DNA from: an uncultured Prevotella sp.
GTDB taxonomy: Bacteria > Bacteroidota > Bacteroidia > Bacteroidales > Bacteroidaceae
DNA length: 64,000 nucleotides
Assembly: GCA_945873145.1 (NCBI GenBank)
Contig: CAMCBZ010000002.1
Coordinates: 1-64,000 of the forward strand
Direction: 5' to 3'
Shown here: piece by piece, positions 18,658-26,222 of the stretch
How the letters are laid out: every line of letters starts with the position of its first letter
Position numbering within the stretch: the first letter of the stretch is position 1
Notes under the pieces: generated by a model
Database searches by the model: none
Told to the model about the DNA's origin: nothing
Seen by the model: only the letters and a program-made list of their open reading frames with translations
Position numbers and translations under genes: made by a program

Positions 18658-18914
18658 AGATATACTTTCATTCCGTTAACTTCCAATATGAATATTTCTG
18701 GCAGCGTCCGCGGCTGATGGCTCACGGGATTGACGATTCTCATGTAGCCGCCCTTCCAGTATTGATGATGGACGAGCCATCCGCGGTACTCTACTCGGTG
18801 CCCGTCACTGCGGAAGGCCTTGATGTTCACCGTCTGCCTGCGCTGATAGGCGAGGTCGAGGTATCTCTGCATCTCGCTGAAATGGATGCTTCTCTGTTTC
18901 TTCTGTTCAGCCAT
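18654..18914 (-). CDS. Small phage protein upstream of portal
   Basis: An 86-aa basic protein with several aromatic residues; its stop overlaps the portal start by 4 nt (ATGA), so the two are translationally coupled. No family recognised. It may be a small structural or adaptor protein. Confidence 0.6.
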   Translation of the reverse strand: MAEQKKQRSIHFSEMQRYLDLAYQRRQTVNIKAFRSDGHRVEYRGWLVHHQYWKGGYMRIVNPVSHQPRTLPEIFILEVNGMKVYL

Positions 18915-18934
18915 TGGTAACTTCTAACTCCTAA

Positions 18935-19996
18935 CTAATTAAACGTGTAGTCGAATGTGTTGTCGAAGATTCGTCCCTCACGCTCCAGCTCCACTACGTT
19001 GTGGTTGCGCTGGGCATACTCGTAGCTGAAGGTGAAGCGCGGTATCTCATCGAGGGCATTGGTCTGCTCGGTCTTGCTGTCGTCGATGACGATTTCCTTA
19101 CCGATATTGGGCGTGCCGTTCTTGAACTTCACCAGGCGCACGTAGGGCGACCGCATCAGCTCGCCGAACCAGTCGGCCATGTCCTCGTTCATCGGGCCGG
19201 TGTCGGCCTTGAAGGTGCGTGTCTCCTGGATGCGGTAGTTCTTCTTCAGGCCGCCGATATAGGCGGAGTCGCGCTTGAAGGTGGGCGCTTTGGTGGCCAG
19301 ACCGGTGCAATAGAACAGCTCATCGCAGCCAAAGGAGTTGGTAAAGATGAGTATCGGAGCGCAGTCGGGCTCGGTGGGGTCTATCTCGTATTCCTGACGG
19401 CGGGCCCCGGCGGTGACGACATAGCCCGTGAGGGTGTAGCCGACTTTTGTAAACCTGGAGGGTGACACGTCGATGGTGGTGTAGCTGCCATTGCCGCCGA
19501 CGGCCACGGGGGTGAACTGTGCCGTGCTGCCGTCGCTGTAGTAAGCGGTGCACGAGGGGGTGTCGGTACCGATGAAATGGAGGTATTCGAGCCGTCCCAG
19601 TCCGGTGGTCTTCGTGCCGAGCAGCAGAGAAAGGAAGTGGTTGGCGGTGAAGTCCTCACACGTCGTGGGGATGTCGCTCTCGCAATATACCACGGTAAAG
19701 TCCATCTCCGTCGAGGTGGACGGTGTGCTGTCCTTATATTCCTCGCTCATCGTGACCTTGACATACAGCACGAGGCTCTGGCGGGCGTAGGGAGTGAGCA
19801 GCTCGCCAAGGTCGCTCATGGTGATGGCACCATCGACGGGATAGAGGTGCTCGGAGTATATCTTGGACCATGTGTCGTTGTCAGGGCTCACCTGCAGCTT
19901 CACGCCCATGCGGTAGCCTCCGATGGTGACCCCGATGTCGGGGATGCCCATCGAGAAATACTTGCCTGAGAGTCCTTGCTTGATTGTGATTGCCAT
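18935..19996 (-). CDS. Phage structural protein, probably tail-associated
   Basis: A 353-aa strand-rich protein with many Thr, Gly and Tyr and no catalytic motif. The start is set at ATG 19996 (MAITIKQGLSG), since the region upstream of it holds a TAtcTTTG promoter element (20013-20020). It lies just before the small gene and portal in the structural block. Tail sheath-less tube, receptor or baseplate roles are all possible. Confidence 0.45.
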   Translation of the reverse strand: MAITIKQGLSGKYFSMGIPDIGVTIGGYRMGVKLQVSPDNDTWSKIYSEHLYPVDGAITMSDLGELLTPYARQSLVLYVKVTMSEEYKDSTPSTSTEMDFTVVYCESDIPTTCEDFTANHFLSLLLGTKTTGLGRLEYLHFIGTDTPSCTAYYSDGSTAQFTPVAVGGNGSYTTIDVSPSRFTKVGYTLTGYVVTAGARRQEYEIDPTEPDCAPILIFTNSFGCDELFYCTGLATKAPTFKRDSAYIGGLKKNYRIQETRTFKADTGPMNEDMADWFGELMRSPYVRLVKFKNGTPNIGKEIVIDDSKTEQTNALDEIPRFTFSYEYAQRNHNVVELEREGRIFDNTFDYTFN

Positions 19997-20012
19997 AGTC
20001 GTTTCTTTTCGG

Positions 20013-20020
20013 CAAAGATA
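20013..20020 (-). promoter_or_regulatory. Promoter -7 element for the structural block
   Basis: TAtcTTTG on the minus strand, 17 bp before the ATG at 19996. A clear -33 element at the right spacing is not visible. Confidence 0.4.
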
Positions 20021-20061
20021 GACAATCACTGACGGTCTGAAAAATACAGCCAAAGGCACAG

Positions 20062-20094
20062 AAAAAGGGGCACCGGCCTCACGGTCAGTACCCC
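20062..20094 (-). terminator. Leftward rho-independent terminator
   Basis: A GC-rich stem (20067-20073 with 20088-20094, one G-U pair) is followed on the minus strand by TTTTT at 20066-20062. It closes the small-gene operon 20123-21642. Confidence 0.7.
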
Positions 20095-20122
20095 CTTAGG
20101 ATTATATGTAAAAAAATGTCTC

Positions 20123-20437
20123 CTATACCTGAAAGTCCATGTCGCGCCAAATGGCCCATTTCACCGTACCGTCCTCAACGGTGGTGGTAGTGAACTCGTG
20201 CATGAACATGTACCGAGCAATGAGGTCAGCGTCCATCGGATACATAGAACTGAGGTCGGACGCTATCTCTTGCGTTGTCTTCGGTTCTGATACGAGCTCT
20301 GTACCCGTCACGCCCTTGCCTGGCAGGTTGTCGCGCGTTTTCATGTACTCATCGAGCAGCTTGCATTGCAGCTTCTCTTTCTCACTGCGGTCATTATCTT
20401 TAAGCCAGTCGAGGAACATCTTGAAGTCCTTGTTCAT
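20123..20437 (-). CDS. Small phage protein
   Basis: A 104-aa charged, probably helical protein, last in a row of five genes that overlap each other by 4 nt. The middle contains a helix-like segment TTQEIASDLSSM that resembles the recognition part of a helix-turn-helix, but this is weak. No family recognised. Confidence 0.55.
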   Translation of the reverse strand: MNKDFKMFLDWLKDNDRSEKEKLQCKLLDEYMKTRDNLPGKGVTGTELVSEPKTTQEIASDLSSMYPMDADLIARYMFMHEFTTTTVEDGTVKWAIWRDMDFQV

Positions 20438-20661
20438 TGTTGTGCCCTCCTGATTTTCTTTAAGTCCTCTTTCATGTCCGACAAGCTGATCATCCAGTCG
20501 GTGAGCGTCTTGCGCTCTTCGTCGTTCTCGCTGTCGCCGAGCTCCATGAGCAGGCGGTCCTTCACGTCGTCAATCAGTTCGATGCGGTTCTGCAGGGTGT
20601 CGGTGTCGCAGAAGTCGCCAAGCAGGGCCACGGCCTTGCTGTCCAGTAACAACTTACTCAT
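20434..20661 (-). CDS. Small helical phage protein
   Basis: A 75-aa acidic and basic protein that looks like two or three amphipathic helices. ATGA overlaps join it to both neighbours, implying coupled translation. Function unknown. Confidence 0.55.
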   Translation of the reverse strand: MSKLLLDSKAVALLGDFCDTDTLQNRIELIDDVKDRLLMELGDSENDEERKTLTDWMISLSDMKEDLKKIRRAQQ

Positions 20662-21056
20662 AGCGAACCTCCTTTCGCGGCCAGTAAATCGTAGAAGCTT
20701 ACACTGGCATCTATTCTAATCAAGTAAATACTGCAGATAGGACGACCACCTTTGCCGTCGTATGAATACACCTCAAACCCCATGCATCTGTGGCCGTTCA
20801 AGTCGCACCATTCATCATGGAAGTCAATTTGAATAGAGCCCTTGCCACGGCTTTCGGCATTGATGGACTCAGCAAGCTCTCTCAGATAGACTTTCATCAT
20901 GGCCAATTTGGAGATGTTCATCTTAGAGCCATCAAAAGTGCTCACCTGTTCCTTGAACATCCTTGCAGGCTTAGTGGATGCACTGTACTCACGAATGACG
21001 ATGACAAACTCTTTTCCATCGCTTGTCTCTACCAATAGCTTATATTTAGCTTTCAT
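20658..21056 (-). CDS. Phage protein of unknown function
   Basis: A 132-aa protein with a strand-rich N-terminus, a central helix and a short Cys-containing segment (EWCDLNGHRCMGFEV). It is in the same coupled operon as the genes around it. No recognised domain. Confidence 0.55.
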   Translation of the reverse strand: MKAKYKLLVETSDGKEFVIVIREYSASTKPARMFKEQVSTFDGSKMNISKLAMMKVYLRELAESINAESRGKGSIQIDFHDEWCDLNGHRCMGFEVYSYDGKGGRPICSIYLIRIDASVSFYDLLAAKGGSL

Positions 21057-21343
21057 GCCTGGCCTCCTTTCTCCTCTGAATTCTTCATGTTGAGCTTTAC
21101 AGCCTCTACATGGAGAAAATTGTCGGCTGCCGCAGCGGCTTTTATGAGTTTGTTTAGCTCCTTATTGGTGGCCATCGCTGAGATCAGCATCTTCAGCACG
21201 GCAAGTCCGTTTCCTTCCGTGTGTACTTCCATGCCTACGATGTCTGTGCCGAGAACTTCGGCAACCTCCACGTGGAGCATTGTGCCCTTTTTGAGTTCCG
21301 CGTTTATCAGCCGTTTCAGGCCCTCTTTCTCTTCCTCGTTCAT
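21053..21343 (-). CDS. Small phage protein
   Basis: A 96-aa protein with an acidic N-terminal helix and an Ala/Lys-rich C-terminal helix; overlaps neighbours by 4 nt. No recognised domain. Confidence 0.55.
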   Translation of the reverse strand: MNEEEKEGLKRLINAELKKGTMLHVEVAEVLGTDIVGMEVHTEGNGLAVLKMLISAMATNKELNKLIKAAAAADNFLHVEAVKLNMKNSEEKGGQA

Positions 21344-21642
21344 GCCTCTCCTCCTTTCTTCGTAAGTGATCTGTACATCAGCCAGGCGGCACTCACGGCT
21401 GCGGCGAGCGCTGCCACGGGAGCCGTCTCCACGGCTACGATAACGACCAGGACGGCCATCGTCACCAAGTTCACCCGGATGGCCACTCTTCGCGTCACAT
21501 CAAACTCCGCGATACGGCTGTAGAACGCGCTCTTGGCGTCCAGCCAACGGTTAACACTGCGGTACAGTCCTCTCACCTTGTCTGCAAGGTTCACACGCGC
21601 CCGTACCTGTTGCGCGGTGAAGTTGATTGTTGCTTGCTGCAT
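21340..21642 (-). CDS. Small membrane protein
   Basis: The first gene of the coupled operon. From ATG 21642 it gives 100 residues: an Arg-rich helical N-terminal half and two hydrophobic segments near residues 53-85 (VNLVTMAVLVVIVAVE and PVAALAAAVSAAWLMY). A longer start at 21741 would read through an inverted repeat and is less likely. Possible membrane anchor or superinfection-related protein; role unknown. Confidence 0.5.
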   Translation of the reverse strand: MQQATINFTAQQVRARVNLADKVRGLYRSVNRWLDAKSAFYSRIAEFDVTRRVAIRVNLVTMAVLVVIVAVETAPVAALAAAVSAAWLMYRSLTKKGGEA

Positions 21643-21646
21643 AATG

Positions 21647-21661
21647 CACTGTCTTATATCC
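21647..21661 (+). repeat. 15-bp repeat, copy 1
   Basis: CACTGTCTTATATCC, identical to 21878-21892 and inverted at 21720-21734. Copies 1 and 2 form a perfect inverted repeat just upstream of the operon start at 21642. Confidence 0.8.
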
Positions 21662-21719
21662 TTCCCGGATAGCCGGGCCTTTGCTTTGGCAGAATAGAAA
21701 AGCGGCTGCCGATTCCGCT

Positions 21720-21734
21720 GGATATAAGACAGTG
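21720..21734 (-). repeat. 15-bp repeat, copy 2 (inverted)
   Basis: Perfect reverse complement of copy 1, 58 bp away from it. Confidence 0.8.
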
Positions 21735-21820
21735 ACTTCACCCGATGGGCTGATCAAAATCTACGGAATGGCAACCGCCAATATCTTTTGTGAGTAGTTA
21801 CTCACGTTTTTTGCAGGCAT

Positions 21821-21848
21821 AAAAAAAGCCCGACCTTGATGTCCGAGC
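21821..21848 (-). terminator. Leftward terminator after the exonuclease gene
   Basis: On the minus strand a stem with one bulged G (21848-21841 against 21834-21828) runs into TTTTTTT at 21827-21821. A second hairpin (GTGAGT-agtt-ACTCAC, about 21790-21805) lies just beyond. Confidence 0.65.
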
Positions 21849-21877
21849 AATAACCGCTGCTCACCGGAGTGGACTAC

Positions 21878-21892
21878 CACTGTCTTATATCC
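21878..21892 (+). repeat. 15-bp repeat, copy 3
   Basis: Direct copy of 21647-21661, between the exonuclease stop and its terminator. Confidence 0.8.
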
Positions 21893-21971
21893 GCTGGCAA
21901 AGATAGGGAGAAAAAGCGGAACGGCAAAGAAAATGGTGGAGAAAATGAGTTTTCACCACCATTTTTAACTA

Positions 21972-22817
21972 TCATTTGATATTCTCATCGTTGAGAATCT
22001 GGAGGAACTCAGTTTCATGAATGACTCTGATGTCATAACCAGCTGTTTGCAGTTCTTGTATTTTCTTCATCTTCGAAGGTCCTGCTCCCGATCCCATAAC
22101 CACAATATCAGTTTTGCGTGAGATTGACGTGTTGATGTCTGCACCATACTTTCTGAGTAGTTCTGCTATCACCTCACGCTGCGGGAAGGCAGTTAGATTT
22201 CCCGTGAAGACTACTTTCTTCTGATAGAAAGTGGTGTCCTTGTTCTCAACCTCTTCTGCGGCAAGAGGCTGTTTTGCCTCACTGCTGAGTTCCTTTGCCT
22301 TGATATGCTTTTTTGTCTGTCCAGTAGGATGAGAGAGCTTCTTGCCACTGAGCGTTAACACCACTTCAGCACATGCTGTCGCATCGCATAGAGCATCGTG
22401 ATGGCTGTCCAGAGCAATGTGTAAAACTGAGCAGACCTCATCGAGAGATTTGTGAGTTAACTGATAAGTATCCACTACACCTTGAATGTTGAAGTGGATA
22501 TTGTAGAAGTCGCATTGATGCTGCAGCACATCAATATCGAATTCGGCATTATGAGTTACAAGTTTTTGGCCGACTAAGAATGGTTCCATTTTGGGCCATG
22601 CTTCCGCAAATGATGGCGCATTCATCACCATTTCCCATGTTATGCCATTGACATGAGTGTTTGTTGTAGTCCGATTGTCCGGAATAGGTTTCAACAGGGT
22701 GTAATACTTCTCAAGTATCACACCGTCAACTACTTTTACGAGTCCAATGGCACATGCAGAGCTTCTCTCTGGTGTCATTGTCTCAAAATCAAGTGCTGTA
22801 AAATTAAGATTGTCCAT
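21972..22817 (-). CDS. DnaQ-like 3'-5' exonuclease with C-terminal BRCT domain
   Basis: A 281-aa two-domain protein. The N-terminal part is a DEDDh exonuclease: DFET near residue 9-12 gives the first Asp and Glu, HNAEFD supplies the second Asp, and SHHDALCDA carries the His-Asp end of the active site. The C-terminal 80 residues (VVFTGNLTAFPQREV, then GADINTSISRKTDIVV) form a BRCT domain as in NAD-dependent ligases. Start at ATG 22817, consistent with the promoter at 22839-22869. Probably acts in DNA repair or replication. Confidence 0.85.
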   Translation of the reverse strand: MDNLNFTALDFETMTPERSSACAIGLVKVVDGVILEKYYTLLKPIPDNRTTTNTHVNGITWEMVMNAPSFAEAWPKMEPFLVGQKLVTHNAEFDIDVLQHQCDFYNIHFNIQGVVDTYQLTHKSLDEVCSVLHIALDSHHDALCDATACAEVVLTLSGKKLSHPTGQTKKHIKAKELSSEAKQPLAAEEVENKDTTFYQKKVVFTGNLTAFPQREVIAELLRKYGADINTSISRKTDIVVMGSGAGPSKMKKIQELQTAGYDIRVIHETEFLQILNDENIK

Positions 22818-22838
22818 AAGATATTGATTAAACATTGG

Positions 22839-22869
22839 CAAAAGTAAGAAAAAGCATTGATATTCCAAA
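22839..22869 (-). promoter_or_regulatory. Promoter of the exonuclease gene
   Basis: Minus strand TTTG (22869-22866), 19-bp spacer and TActTTTG (22846-22839): full consensus match. It overlaps longer reading-frame extensions, which supports the start at 22817. Confidence 0.7.
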
Positions 22870-22881
22870 AAGTTTAGCAAG

Positions 22882-22914
22882 AAAAAGCCGCCCACGCATC
22901 TCGCGCAGACGGCT
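22882..22914 (-). terminator. Leftward terminator
   Basis: An 11-bp stem with G-U pairs (22914-22904 against 22896-22886) is followed on the minus strand by TTTT. It separates the DUF5053 gene from the exonuclease promoter. Confidence 0.65.
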
Positions 22915-23004
22915 CCAAGAGTTCATTTAATTATGAAATCGTGCTTATCGAAGCACTAAGAATGGTTGCGCCGCCAGCCCGGCGGCGGCTTTTGTTCAAA
23001 ACGG

Positions 23005-23277
23005 CTATACAGTGGCCGGGGCTGGAATGCTTTCAGCAGCACGACGGATGCGGTCACTGAGGTCGAGGAGTGCGACTTTTAGCTGTCCGGCTTCATCCTC
23101 AGTAAAGCCTCCCTTGCCGCCATTGCCGTCGATGCCATACATCTTATGTTGGAACCATGGCACCGACTTATCAAAGTATGTGCGTGCTATCTCCCTCCAT
23201 GAAACCGCAAGGTAGATGTCACTCATCCGAGCCTTCATGTCGGTAATCTTGTTTGCTTGCTTTACTTGTACTTCCAT
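23005..23277 (-). CDS. DUF5053-type small protein
   Basis: A 90-aa protein with the pattern SWREIARTYFDKSVPW, HKMYGIDGNG and a C-terminal helix QLKVALLDLSDRIRRAA, which I recognise as the DUF5053 type common in Bacteroidales prophages. The first part looks like a helix-turn-helix, so DNA binding is possible. A leader hairpin with an 8-bp perfect stem (about 23294-23315) precedes the gene. Function not established. Confidence 0.65.
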   Translation of the reverse strand: MEVQVKQANKITDMKARMSDIYLAVSWREIARTYFDKSVPWFQHKMYGIDGNGGKGGFTEDEAGQLKVALLDLSDRIRRAAESIPAPATV

Positions 23278-23324
23278 ATTTATTTCTTTTTTAAGGCTCT
23301 CCCCGTAAGGAGAGCCGTTGTTTG

Positions 23325-23489
23325 TTAATCGTCTTTTGGCATATCCGTTATTCTATCGAAGAGGTCTTGCGCATACTCCAGTAATTGTGGATAGCCGTTA
23401 GGGTAACTGTTGCAATAGTTTCTGATTGACTCAATCAGCTCTTTCTCCTCAAAGGAGAGTTCCATCTTGAATTTCTGTTTTTTCCTCAT
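23325..23489 (-). CDS. Small phage protein
   Basis: A 54-aa protein from ATG 23489: a basic start (MRKKQKFKMELSF) and two acidic helices. The start agrees with the promoter at 23516-23547; an ATG at 23513 would begin before the transcription start. Upstream of the DUF5053 gene. Function unknown. Confidence 0.55.
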   Translation of the reverse strand: MRKKQKFKMELSFEEKELIESIRNYCNSYPNGYPQLLEYAQDLFDRITDMPKDD

Positions 23490-23515
23490 TGTTACTGTAT
23501 TTCTTTTGAACACTG

Positions 23516-23547
23516 CAAAGATACTATCTTTTTAGATACTGTGCAAA
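23516..23547 (-). promoter_or_regulatory. Leftward Bacteroidetes-type promoter
   Basis: Minus strand TTTG (23547-23544), 20-bp spacer, TAtcTTTG (23523-23516). It drives the small gene at 23489 and the DUF5053 gene. Confidence 0.75.
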
Positions 23548-23681
23548 TATAATACTATTTATTTTGATAGTAAACGAAAGATTTAACATTTCCCTAATGA
23601 CAACGGCCGGCATCCTCCCGGATACCAGCCGTTTTGTTACATGTTTAATCAAAATCTATCATATGAAATTCACTTTGCTGC

Positions 23682-23772
23682 AAAAGAAACAGGGGCGGCG
23701 GTAAATAAGTGCGCTGCGCGCCGCCCCTAAAGCCAAGTACCTCTGAAGCATGTATTGTAAGTCCTTGGACTT
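23682..23772 (-). ncRNA. Candidate repressor-controlled small RNA
   Basis: A consensus promoter at 23779-23809 points leftward into a stretch with no reading frame. About 45 nt after the expected start is a GC-rich hairpin with a perfect 9-bp stem (23727-23719 with 23700-23692) followed on the minus strand by a T-rich tail (TGTTTCTTTT). This predicts a transcript of roughly 90 nt. A 14-bp inverted repeat (TAAGTCC-tt-GGACTTA, 23758-23773) lies at the start. No protein is encoded. Confidence 0.45.
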
Positions 23773-23778
23773 ATGCTG

Positions 23779-23815
23779 CAAAGGTAAGCAAAATTCTATA
23801 ATTTTCCAACGTTGG
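23779..23815 (-). promoter_or_regulatory. Operator-overlapped promoter
   Basis: Minus strand -33 TTGG (23809-23806), 19-bp spacer and TAccTTTG (23786-23779). The -33 lies within the perfect palindrome CCAACGTTGG (23806-23815). Nearly the same decamer overlaps the -33 of the early promoter at 52424-52460, so one repressor probably controls both. Confidence 0.65.
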
Positions 23816-23826
23816 TAGGAAAATAA

Positions 23827-24354
23827 TTACAGGTTTCCCAACGACATGGCAGCATTTTTGTTGCCACCGTTGTGTCTGGCCAGTGCTGTGGTGTCGCCGA
23901 ACATGGCAGCGAGGGCATCGGAGATAAGGCCTTGGTAGGCATCGCCGTAGAACTGAGCCTCGAAGTCGTTCAGGCGATGGATGCTATAGAGGTACTTCTT
24001 CATGAACCAGTCGCGCCGTTGTCGGTGCCCCTTACCTTTGTTCCACTTCTTGCCACGCAGAAACTGCAGGCCGTTCTCATCATCCTTACCGCTGTTTCCT
24101 CGACGGTAGCCATTGCCGGTACCGGCGGCCACATAGATGCCATATTCCAAGAAGTGATGCTCTATGGTGGTAGGTGTGCCTGGATGTAACACGCCTGCCA
24201 ACGACTGATACAAGGCACCTGTATCATATACGGGCGGTGAGAACTTCATCATCTTCTCCTGCCAGAACTTCACCATGAAGTCGGTCCACCGCTGTTCGTA
24301 CTGCTCGCGGTCCTGCTCTGTGAGGCTACCCCTCAGTCCATTGTCTGCTGTCAT
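23827..24354 (-). CDS. Putative tail completion / neck protein
   Basis: A 175-aa protein with YDTGALYQSL and a following strand-rich part, reminiscent of HK97 gp10-type neck or minor tail proteins. It overlaps the previous gene by 29 nt. Its C-terminal half is basic and aromatic. The role is inferred from this resemblance and its position after another connector candidate. Confidence 0.45.
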   Translation of the reverse strand: MTADNGLRGSLTEQDREQYEQRWTDFMVKFWQEKMMKFSPPVYDTGALYQSLAGVLHPGTPTTIEHHFLEYGIYVAAGTGNGYRRGNSGKDDENGLQFLRGKKWNKGKGHRQRRDWFMKKYLYSIHRLNDFEAQFYGDAYQGLISDALAAMFGDTTALARHNGGNKNAAMSLGNL

Positions 24355-24835
24355 AAGTCAGGTCGATTGGTTCGTCGTTCTCCACCATGAAGTAGAGTCC
24401 AGTAACGCCCGACATGAGGTATTCCGGGAACTCGTTGCTGTAGATGCGCTCCACCTGCATGTATTCCAGCGCGTCATCGTAGGTCATTTCCTCGCGGTCG
24501 TGGATGAGCCGGGAATGCATTTGCCGGAAGATGGTGCGGCAGAGGTTCAGCTGCTGCTCACGCTCGGCCATGTCGTCGATGCGGTAGGGGGCGACGATGA
24601 AGACGGTATAGACGCTCTTGCGGAAATAGCCCACTCCGTTGGAGTAGGTATTCTGCGAGGTAGTGTCGTCAACGAGGATATACTTGGCTGTTTTACGAAA
24701 GTCGGCCATCATGTCCTGCATGCCGCCGAGACCGGAGCAGCGCCCCACTTTGAAGCCCTGCTCTCTTGCAAGTCTGTTCTGCCTTGCCATCGTCTCGAAA
24801 TAGTCGAAGGCATTGAAGATCGTTTCCTGTGCCAT
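24326..24835 (-). CDS. Putative head-tail joining / tail terminator protein
   Basis: A 169-aa alpha/beta protein with no catalytic motif. The middle strand SVYTVFIVAPYR and the C-terminal GVTGLYFMVEN suggest a tail-terminator-like fold. It sits between the lysis genes and the neck candidate. Two nucleotides separate it from the preceding gene. Assignment is tentative. Confidence 0.4.
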   Translation of the reverse strand: MAQETIFNAFDYFETMARQNRLAREQGFKVGRCSGLGGMQDMMADFRKTAKYILVDDTTSQNTYSNGVGYFRKSVYTVFIVAPYRIDDMAEREQQLNLCRTIFRQMHSRLIHDREEMTYDDALEYMQVERIYSNEFPEYLMSGVTGLYFMVENDEPIDLTYDSRQWTEG

Positions 24836-24836
24836 G

Positions 24837-25412
24837 TCATTCCACCTTGATGTATTGGTTGTATCTGATGGTGGCGTGGGGATTGAAGTTTACAACTTTC
24901 ACCTTGTACCCTTTCGTTCCCCATCGCCACCACAGAAACTTGTGCTTATATTCCCGATAGACCAGTGTCAAAACCGAGTCGCTGACCGTGTAGACAAGCG
25001 TCGTGTCGGGTGGCTTCATGCTCAGCGTGAAGTGTGCCCATCGGTCGGCATACTGATAGCGGCTGTTTGCCTTAGCTTCCATTCTTACGGTGTCATGGAT
25101 GGCGGTGCCGCTCAGCTGCTGCGCCTCTATCTGTCCGAGCTTCAGCCGGAGTTCCTTGATGAGCTGTTTGTCCGCCAGCTCGTTCTTATACGTGCTGCGC
25201 TCCATAGGGATGGCCGTAGAGGTGGCAACAGGTACTGTGTCGCGAATCGTATCGTGTTGGATAAGCGGTTCTGTCTGGGCATGGGCGAGCTGCGCCCTCA
25301 GCACTTCCACCTTCTGTTTGTTTTTGTGCAAGTCATTCCATGCAAGGAAAACGCCGACGGCGGCCAGGATGACGGCAAGGAGCGACAAGAGCGTGTTCTT
25401 ATAGTTTTTCAT
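24837..25412 (-). CDS. Membrane-anchored coiled-coil protein, spanin-like position
   Basis: A 191-aa protein beginning MKNYKNTLLSLLAVILAAVGVF, one N-terminal membrane anchor, followed by a coiled coil (about 25-45 and 70-95) and a strand-rich C-terminal part. It resembles the DUF6549 proteins of Bacteroidales phages. Directly after the amidase and holin, this is where Rz-type inner-membrane spanins lie. Start placed at ATG 25412; an in-frame ATG at 25427 adds five basic residues. Confidence 0.5.
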   Translation of the reverse strand: MKNYKNTLLSLLAVILAAVGVFLAWNDLHKNKQKVEVLRAQLAHAQTEPLIQHDTIRDTVPVATSTAIPMERSTYKNELADKQLIKELRLKLGQIEAQQLSGTAIHDTVRMEAKANSRYQYADRWAHFTLSMKPPDTTLVYTVSDSVLTLVYREYKHKFLWWRWGTKGYKVKVVNFNPHATIRYNQYIKVE

Positions 25413-25851
25413 ACTCTTCCTCCGCATTAAAGCACGGGCAGGCCTTCACCCACTCCGATGGTTCTATTTTCCCGTTGTGGTTGACATCCGGCGACAGGTC
25501 GCGGTGTCCGCAGATACGGGAGCCGGGAAACTGCTTCTTCAGCTTCCGCAGCAGGTCGGCCAGTGCCCTGCGCTGGGCCGGTGTGCGTGTGTCCTTCGGT
25601 GTCTTGCCGTCCTTAGCCGCGCCGCCCACGTAGGCCACACCGATGCTGTTGGCGTTGTGGCCATACACGTGGGCACCCACTTCAGACACGGGTCTCCCGG
25701 CGTGCACGCTGCCGTCCCTATATACTACATAGTGATAACCAATACACTTCCAGCCCTTGGCCCGGTGCATTCTGTCAATGTCTGCCACGGTCACGTCACG
25801 CCCCTCGGGTGTGGCGGTGCAGTGTACTACAATCAGATTAATTTTTCTCAT
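25399..25851 (-). CDS. N-acetylmuramoyl-L-alanine amidase (endolysin)
   Basis: A 150-aa Amidase_2/PGRP-type zinc enzyme that cuts the bond between MurNAc and L-alanine in peptidoglycan. The first Zn-binding His is in VVHCTAT near residue 10, followed by YHYVV, and the later ligands are in GHRDLSPDV with Cys in KACPCF. Length is that of a single catalytic domain, without a wall-binding domain. It overlaps the holin gene by 14 nt and the spanin-like gene by 14 nt, forming a compact lysis cassette. Confidence 0.93.
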   Translation of the reverse strand: MRKINLIVVHCTATPEGRDVTVADIDRMHRAKGWKCIGYHYVVYRDGSVHAGRPVSEVGAHVYGHNANSIGVAYVGGAAKDGKTPKDTRTPAQRRALADLLRKLKKQFPGSRICGHRDLSPDVNHNGKIEPSEWVKACPCFNAEEEYEKL

Positions 25852-26104
25852 TGCTATGTTTGTTTAGTTCTTTATCCACATACTGCTTCACATCGTTCTT
25901 CACCTGTCCCATCTTTGTATTGATGGCGAGCGAGATGCCGAAGATGCTGGCAGCATAGACGAGTGCCTGGGCGATGTACCATAGCACGGAGTCCTCAATC
26001 TTGTAATGGTTCAGGAAGAAACATATAAAGGCGAGGACGACGGCGGAGACAATCATAATCACTGCCGTGGAGTACTGTATCTTTTCTTTCGTGTCCGGTG
26101 TCAT
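25838..26104 (-). CDS. Holin (two membrane segments)
   Basis: An 88-aa protein with two hydrophobic segments, residues about 10-32 (STAVIMIVSAVVLAFICFFL) and 42-62 (WYIAQALVYAASIFGISLA), and a charged C-terminal tail rich in Lys. Size, topology and overlap with the endolysin gene fit a holin, which would open the inner membrane for lysis. Its promoter element lies 25 bp upstream. Confidence 0.75.
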   Translation of the reverse strand: MTPDTKEKIQYSTAVIMIVSAVVLAFICFFLNHYKIEDSVLWYIAQALVYAASIFGISLAINTKMGQVKNDVKQYVDKELNKHSNEKN

Positions 26105-26128
26105 AACTGCTGTTTATTGATTACACGG

Positions 26129-26136
26129 CAAAGATA
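26129..26136 (-). promoter_or_regulatory. Promoter -7 element of the lysis cassette
   Basis: TAtcTTTG on the minus strand, 24 bp before the holin ATG. A clean -33 is not evident; the upstream terminator overlaps that area. Confidence 0.45.
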
Positions 26137-26155
26137 TATAATATGGTACGGGCAT

Positions 26156-26198
26156 AAAAATACGGCACCACAGCCACCGTCTGGGCCATGATGCCGTA
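26156..26198 (-). terminator. Leftward terminator before the lysis cassette
   Basis: A 10-bp stem with one G-U pair (26198-26189 against 26170-26161) is followed on the minus strand by TTTTT (26160-26156). It ends the DGR-containing transcript. Confidence 0.75.
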
Positions 26199-26222
26199 AT
26201 GAATATAGATGGAATGGAAAAT

